The notes beneath the pieces are model-generated. The model worked only from the letters and a program-made list of their open reading frames with translations. It ran no database searches and was not told the DNA's origin. The position numbers and the translations under genes were made by a program. A DNA stretch of 64,000 bases, taken from contig NC_016078.1 in assembly GCF_000230555.1 (NCBI RefSeq), positions 2,728,001 through 2,792,000 of the forward strand. The letters run 5' to 3'. The DNA is from Pelagibacterium halotolerans B2 (GTDB lineage Bacteria; Pseudomonadota; Alphaproteobacteria; Rhizobiales; Devosiaceae). This document shows, piece by piece, positions 61,244-64,000 of the stretch (positions are counted from its first letter, which is position 1; every line of letters starts with the position of its first letter).

Positions 61244-62185
61244 TCAGTGGTGTCCGGGGTCGAGTTTTCCGGGCGGGTCCACCTGGACGGTGACGTGGTC
61301 GATCGCATATCGCTCCTTGAGCCAGCCCGAGACGATCTGGGGCAGGCTGAGCGGATCCGTTCCCTCTGCCGGGCTGACGTGGACTGTGGCAACGCTGGAT
61401 TCGTCGGTCAGTGTCCAGGCGTGAAAATGCCCCGCCTCCGCCACCCCGGGGAGGCTCGCAAGACCGCGCTCCGCTTCAACCGCATCCACGCCCCGGGGGA
61501 CGGCCTGCAACAGAACACGGATCGAGTCCGAGATAAGGCTCCACGCGGAGCGGACCACGAGCATCGCCACCAGCACCGAGAGGATCGGGTCCAAGATGGT
61601 CCAACCCGTCAGCATGATCCCGATCGCGGCGGCGATGGCGCCAACCGAGCCGAGAAGGTCTCCGATGACATGCAGGAAAGCGCCCCTGAGATTGCCATCG
61701 CCCCTGTTCCCCGACCAGAGAATCAGAGCTCCAGCCACATTCACGCCAAGGCCAATCACGGCGACGATCAGCATCGGCCCCGCCAGAATCTCAACAGGAG
61801 CATTGATACGCTGCACCGCTTCCCAGGCTATCCATGCGACGAGCAAGAGCAGCGTCGCGCCGTTGGCGAGCGCCGCGAGCACCCTCACCCGGTGGAATCC
61901 GTAGGTGCGCGTGGCATCCGCCGCGCGCCGCGCGATGCGGTAGGCGATCAGGGCTAGGAGCAGTGCGGCCGAATCCGAGACCATGTGGCCGGCATCGGCG
62001 ATCAACGCCAGTGAACCGGAGAACCAACCGCCGACAGCCTGCACGATCGCATAGCTGGCGGTGAAAATGAGGACAAGACGGATGCGCCGCTCGTTCGAGG
62101 CGGTCACGACCTGCCCGTGATCGTGATCCGCGTCATGAGCGTGCCCGCCATTCGCAATGTTCGGGGTTTCCGGGTTTCGGGTCAT
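61244..62185 (-). CDS. czcD: Cation diffusion facilitator (CzcD-like)
   Basis: CDF-family Zn/Cd/Co exporter of 313 residues. His-rich N-terminus (GGHAHDADHDHGQ), six helices, metal sites HMVSDSAALLL (helix 2) and AFLHVIGDLLGS (helix 5), and a cytoplasmic C-terminal domain (AVEAERGLASLPGVAEAGHF). Overlaps the upstream HXXEE gene by ATGA (62182-62185). Uses the proton gradient to move divalent ions to the periplasm. Confidence 0.94.
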   Translation of the reverse strand: MTRNPETPNIANGGHAHDADHDHGQVVTASNERRIRLVLIFTASYAIVQAVGGWFSGSLALIADAGHMVSDSAALLLALIAYRIARRAADATRTYGFHRVRVLAALANGATLLLLVAWIAWEAVQRINAPVEILAGPMLIVAVIGLGVNVAGALILWSGNRGDGNLRGAFLHVIGDLLGSVGAIAAAIGIMLTGWTILDPILSVLVAMLVVRSAWSLISDSIRVLLQAVPRGVDAVEAERGLASLPGVAEAGHFHAWTLTDESSVATVHVSPAEGTDPLSLPQIVSGWLKERYAIDHVTVQVDPPGKLDPGHH

Positions 62186-62787
62186 ATCAGGTTCCTTCGG
62201 GAAAGCCGCCACATGCCCCACCATGCGACGGGCGCAAGCATCACGACGCTTGCCATGCCGGGAAAATAGGCGAAAGGCTGCGGGGTAAACCATGGGAAAA
62301 CGACGAAGTGCGCCAGTTCGGTGATGCCCATGGCGGCAAAAAAGGTCCAGGCGAGATAGGTTCCGAAGCGGTATCCGCGGCTGACCAACGGCGGCACGAG
62401 CAACCAGGCGCCCACTGAGAGCAGGACCAGCAGGATCACTTGCCAGGAACCGACGTCGGGCGTGCTTATGCCGGTGATCGCTACCGGCCTGTCAAAAAAA
62501 TCCATTGAATACTCCTCGATACGATGGAGAACGAAGAGTGCCAGTGCCAGAAAGTATGGCGTCTTGATTGAGGCGAAGGAGGGGTTGGCAGGAAAGAACA
62601 GCCACAGCGCGAATCCCCCAAGAAACCCGGAGGTAAAGATCAGCATCGTCCAGAAGCCGAACGCGGCATAGCCCAGGACCAGAACCAACATGGAAAACAG
62701 AAAGGCCGCCGCAATGATTGCAGGACTTCTGCTCGCGTCGCGGTCTCGCTGGAAGCCTCGATGATCTCTTCCCAATAACACTGTCAT
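62182..62787 (-). CDS. HXXEE-domain membrane protein
   Basis: Integral membrane protein of 201 residues with the HXXEE signature (VLHRIEEYSMDFF), and about six hydrophobic helices, including ILLVLLSVGAWLLVPPLVSR. The family function is unknown; the His and Glu residues in membrane could bind metal. It heads the czcD-containing transcription unit and is preceded by a MerR-type operator at 62818-62846. Confidence 0.83.
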   Translation of the reverse strand: MTVLLGRDHRGFQRDRDASRSPAIIAAAFLFSMLVLVLGYAAFGFWTMLIFTSGFLGGFALWLFFPANPSFASIKTPYFLALALFVLHRIEEYSMDFFDRPVAITGISTPDVGSWQVILLVLLSVGAWLLVPPLVSRGYRFGTYLAWTFFAAMGITELAHFVVFPWFTPQPFAYFPGMASVVMLAPVAWWGMWRLSRRNLI

Positions 62788-62817
62788 TCTCGCCTTGTAG
62801 TTCTTCGCTCAACAGTC

Positions 62818-62846
62818 TGCATCCTCTAGCCGCTAGAGAAGCAAGC
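62818..62846 (-). promoter_or_regulatory. Second CadR/ZntR-type operator, upstream of HXXEE-czcD
   Basis: Contains the dyad CTCTAG-CCG-CTAGAG and flanking TGCATC / AAGCAAGC, matching the cadA operator in about 25 of 29 positions. It lies 31 bp upstream of the HXXEE gene start on the minus strand, and between that gene and the divergent DUF1223 gene, so the same activator should serve both transcription units of the metal module. Confidence 0.72.
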
Positions 62847-62940
62847 ACAATCGCCAACCGGGGAGACTGTTGGCGCCACTCTACGATTCTCACCTCGAAT
62901 TGAGTGGCTGCACGCCGGGTTCATCCTTACAAAAAACGCC

Positions 62941-63696
62941 ATGCGCGTTCCTGTTTCCCAATCTGCCCGGCTGGTTCTTCGCCTGTATCTGGCAGCGATG
63001 ACCTGCTTGGCGGCCGGTGCTGCGTACGCATTGGAGATACGCGACCGGCCCGACGCAGTCGTCGAACTCTTCACGAGCCAGGGCTGCCCGCCTTGCCCGG
63101 CAGCAGACCAGCTCCTGTCCCGGATGAGCGATGAGAACAACGTCATCGCTCTCGCCTATCACGTGAACTATTGGGACTATACGGGCTGGGCCGACACCTT
63201 TGCCATATCCGCCAGTGGCGAACTCCAGAAAGCCTATGCCAGGGCGGCGGGCACGAACCGGCTCTATACGCCGCAGATGATCGTCAACGGTGAACGCAGC
63301 ATGGCGGGCTCAAACGCCGAGGAGGTCTCGAGCGCGCTTGCCGATGCGGATCTGGCGCTTTCCATAGACGTTGAGGCTGAATCTCAGGACGTCGTCGTCC
63401 TCAAAGCTGGCCCGCGTTCGGGTTTGGGCGAGGCGATCGTGTGGCTGGTCGCCTTTCGCAACGGCGCCGAGGTCGATGTCTCAAGTGGCGACAACATGGG
63501 CCAACGCCTATCCTATTCTCATATCGTCACGTCCCGCCAACCGGTCGGGATGTGGGATCCGACGAGCGGCGTGGAAATACGCATTCCAGTGCCTGAGGCT
63601 CTCGGGCCCGACAACGATGGCTTCGCGCTCATAATACAGGAAAAGAACGGCGCGTTGCCCGGCCGTATTCTGGGGGCTACCGCAGTCATTCGCTAA
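62941..63696 (+). CDS. DUF1223 secreted thioredoxin-like protein
   Basis: Protein of 251 residues with a signal peptide (LVLRLYLAAMTCLAAGAAYA) and a DUF1223 domain containing VVELFTSQGCPPCPAADQLL, a thioredoxin-like CxxC pair, then YHVNYWDYTGWADTF and TPQMIVNG. It is exported to the periplasm; the family has no established function, but its CxxC suggests disulfide or metal chemistry. It is divergent from the HXXEE gene across the shared operator. Confidence 0.88.
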   Translation: MRVPVSQSARLVLRLYLAAMTCLAAGAAYALEIRDRPDAVVELFTSQGCPPCPAADQLLSRMSDENNVIALAYHVNYWDYTGWADTFAISASGELQKAYARAAGTNRLYTPQMIVNGERSMAGSNAEEVSSALADADLALSIDVEAESQDVVVLKAGPRSGLGEAIVWLVAFRNGAEVDVSSGDNMGQRLSYSHIVTSRQPVGMWDPTSGVEIRIPVPEALGPDNDGFALIIQEKNGALPGRILGATAVIR

Positions 63697-63774
63697 GCCA
63701 GTTCGGGATTCGCTTGCACCGACTCGACAATCCCGCAGCCCTGCGCTTTATAGCCCCGGCTGAAGGAGATGCGC

Positions 63775-63954
63775 ATGAAAGACAAGATTACGGTCCGTGT
63801 AACGCCGGAATTGGCTGAAGCGTTTAATACCTTCATTGAGAAGTCACCCGAACCGATAAGAACCCGGCAAGACGGACTGCGCTACATCCTGCACGACTGG
63901 TTGAGCGATCAAGGATATCTGGAGCTTCCAGCGGAGATCGACAAAAAGCACTGA
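63775..63954 (+). CDS. Small ribbon-helix-helix-like protein
   Basis: Protein of 59 residues with KITVRVTPELAEAFNTFIEK and RQDGLRYILHDWLSDQGYLE, the pattern of an Arc/MetJ-type DNA-binding protein. The ATG at 63775 has AAGGAG at good distance; a second ATG two codons upstream is possible. Likely a small regulator or antitoxin; no partner is visible because the window ends 46 bp later. Confidence 0.65.
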   Translation: MKDKITVRVTPELAEAFNTFIEKSPEPIRTRQDGLRYILHDWLSDQGYLELPAEIDKKH

Positions 63955-64000
63955 GCGAGTAGGGAGCCATGACGCCTGACTGACTTCGCATAGTTGGGCG

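Noticed and set aside
35084..64000. A relaxase (VirD2/TraI/RlxS) in the ICE
   Set aside because: No protein with relaxase His-triad or Tyr motifs was seen; it must lie beyond the right edge or be absent.

Overview
The window looks like a high-GC alphaproteobacterial chromosome, most likely order Hyphomicrobiales and possibly a Devosiaceae-type genome such as Pelagibacterium or Devosia. That placement is inferred from gene content, codon use, the ~100-bp palindromic repeats and the trb gene order; no 16S or other marker gene is present. About 35 kb of core and accessory chromosome (1-35040) is followed by the left ~29 kb of an integrative and conjugative element (ICE) that runs off the right edge.

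Chromosomal part. 1-2.9 kb: LysR regulator, creatininase-family amidohydrolase, MarR-like regulator, DUF1801 and DUF2277 proteins. 2.9-5.6 kb: nadB and nadA (quinolinate synthesis), divergent from eda (KDPG aldolase). 6.3-8.2 kb: single-domain modE, a perfect 8-8-8 Mo-box, then modA and modB but no modC. 8.2-11.2 kb: MFS exporter, a 103-bp repeat, an IS5/IS427-type insertion sequence with a -1 frameshift, and an unknown exported protein. 11.2-17.4 kb: PfkB sugar kinase, GNAT, SlyX, nuclease-like protein, gabD, GntR/FCD regulator, two-domain VOC dioxygenase, small acetyltransferase, and a second identical copy of the 103-bp repeat. 17.5-24.2 kb: diguanylate cyclase, MhqD/MhqO-like quinone-detoxification pair with a Cys-rich COG2345 regulator, flavin reductase, and a K+/H+ antiporter. 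24.5-26.9 kb: polar amino-acid ABC importer. 26.9-35.0 kb: TetR regulator divergent from a seven-gene operon joining a carbohydrate/glycerol-phosphate-type ABC importer (two tandem paralogous binding proteins, two permeases, UgpC-type ATPase) to two phosphatases, ending at a strong terminator.

Mobile part. At 35039-35083 lies only the 3' half of an initiator tRNA-Met gene (minus strand), followed by a tyrosine integrase. This is the left attachment site of an ICE whose right end and relaxase are beyond the window. Cargo in order: a TacA/TacT-like toxin-antitoxin pair; an arsenic operon (DUF6428 divergent from arsR, a thioredoxin-type arsC, an ArsC-ArsN2 fusion and acr3); a complete trb (MPF-T) mating-pair set read right to left (trbB-C-D-E-J-K-L-F-G-I plus DUF2274) with an embedded LysR gene; a ribbon-helix-helix protein and the TraG/VirD4 coupling protein; a GH25 lysozyme; and a Cd/Zn/Pb module (HXXEE membrane protein, czcD, cadA, lspA, small ORF, CzcO-like flavoprotein, TlpA-like thioredoxin) with two near-identical MerR/CadR-type operators but no MerR gene in view.

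The firmest unusual points, readable directly from the bases, are an 11-bp tandem duplication that truncates TraG by ~80 residues; a fossil 3' end of a second DUF2274 gene beside the ars operon; the split tRNA-fMet att site; the ArsC-ArsN2 fusion; and the phosphatase-rich ABC operon with duplicated binding proteins and terminator-like hairpins.
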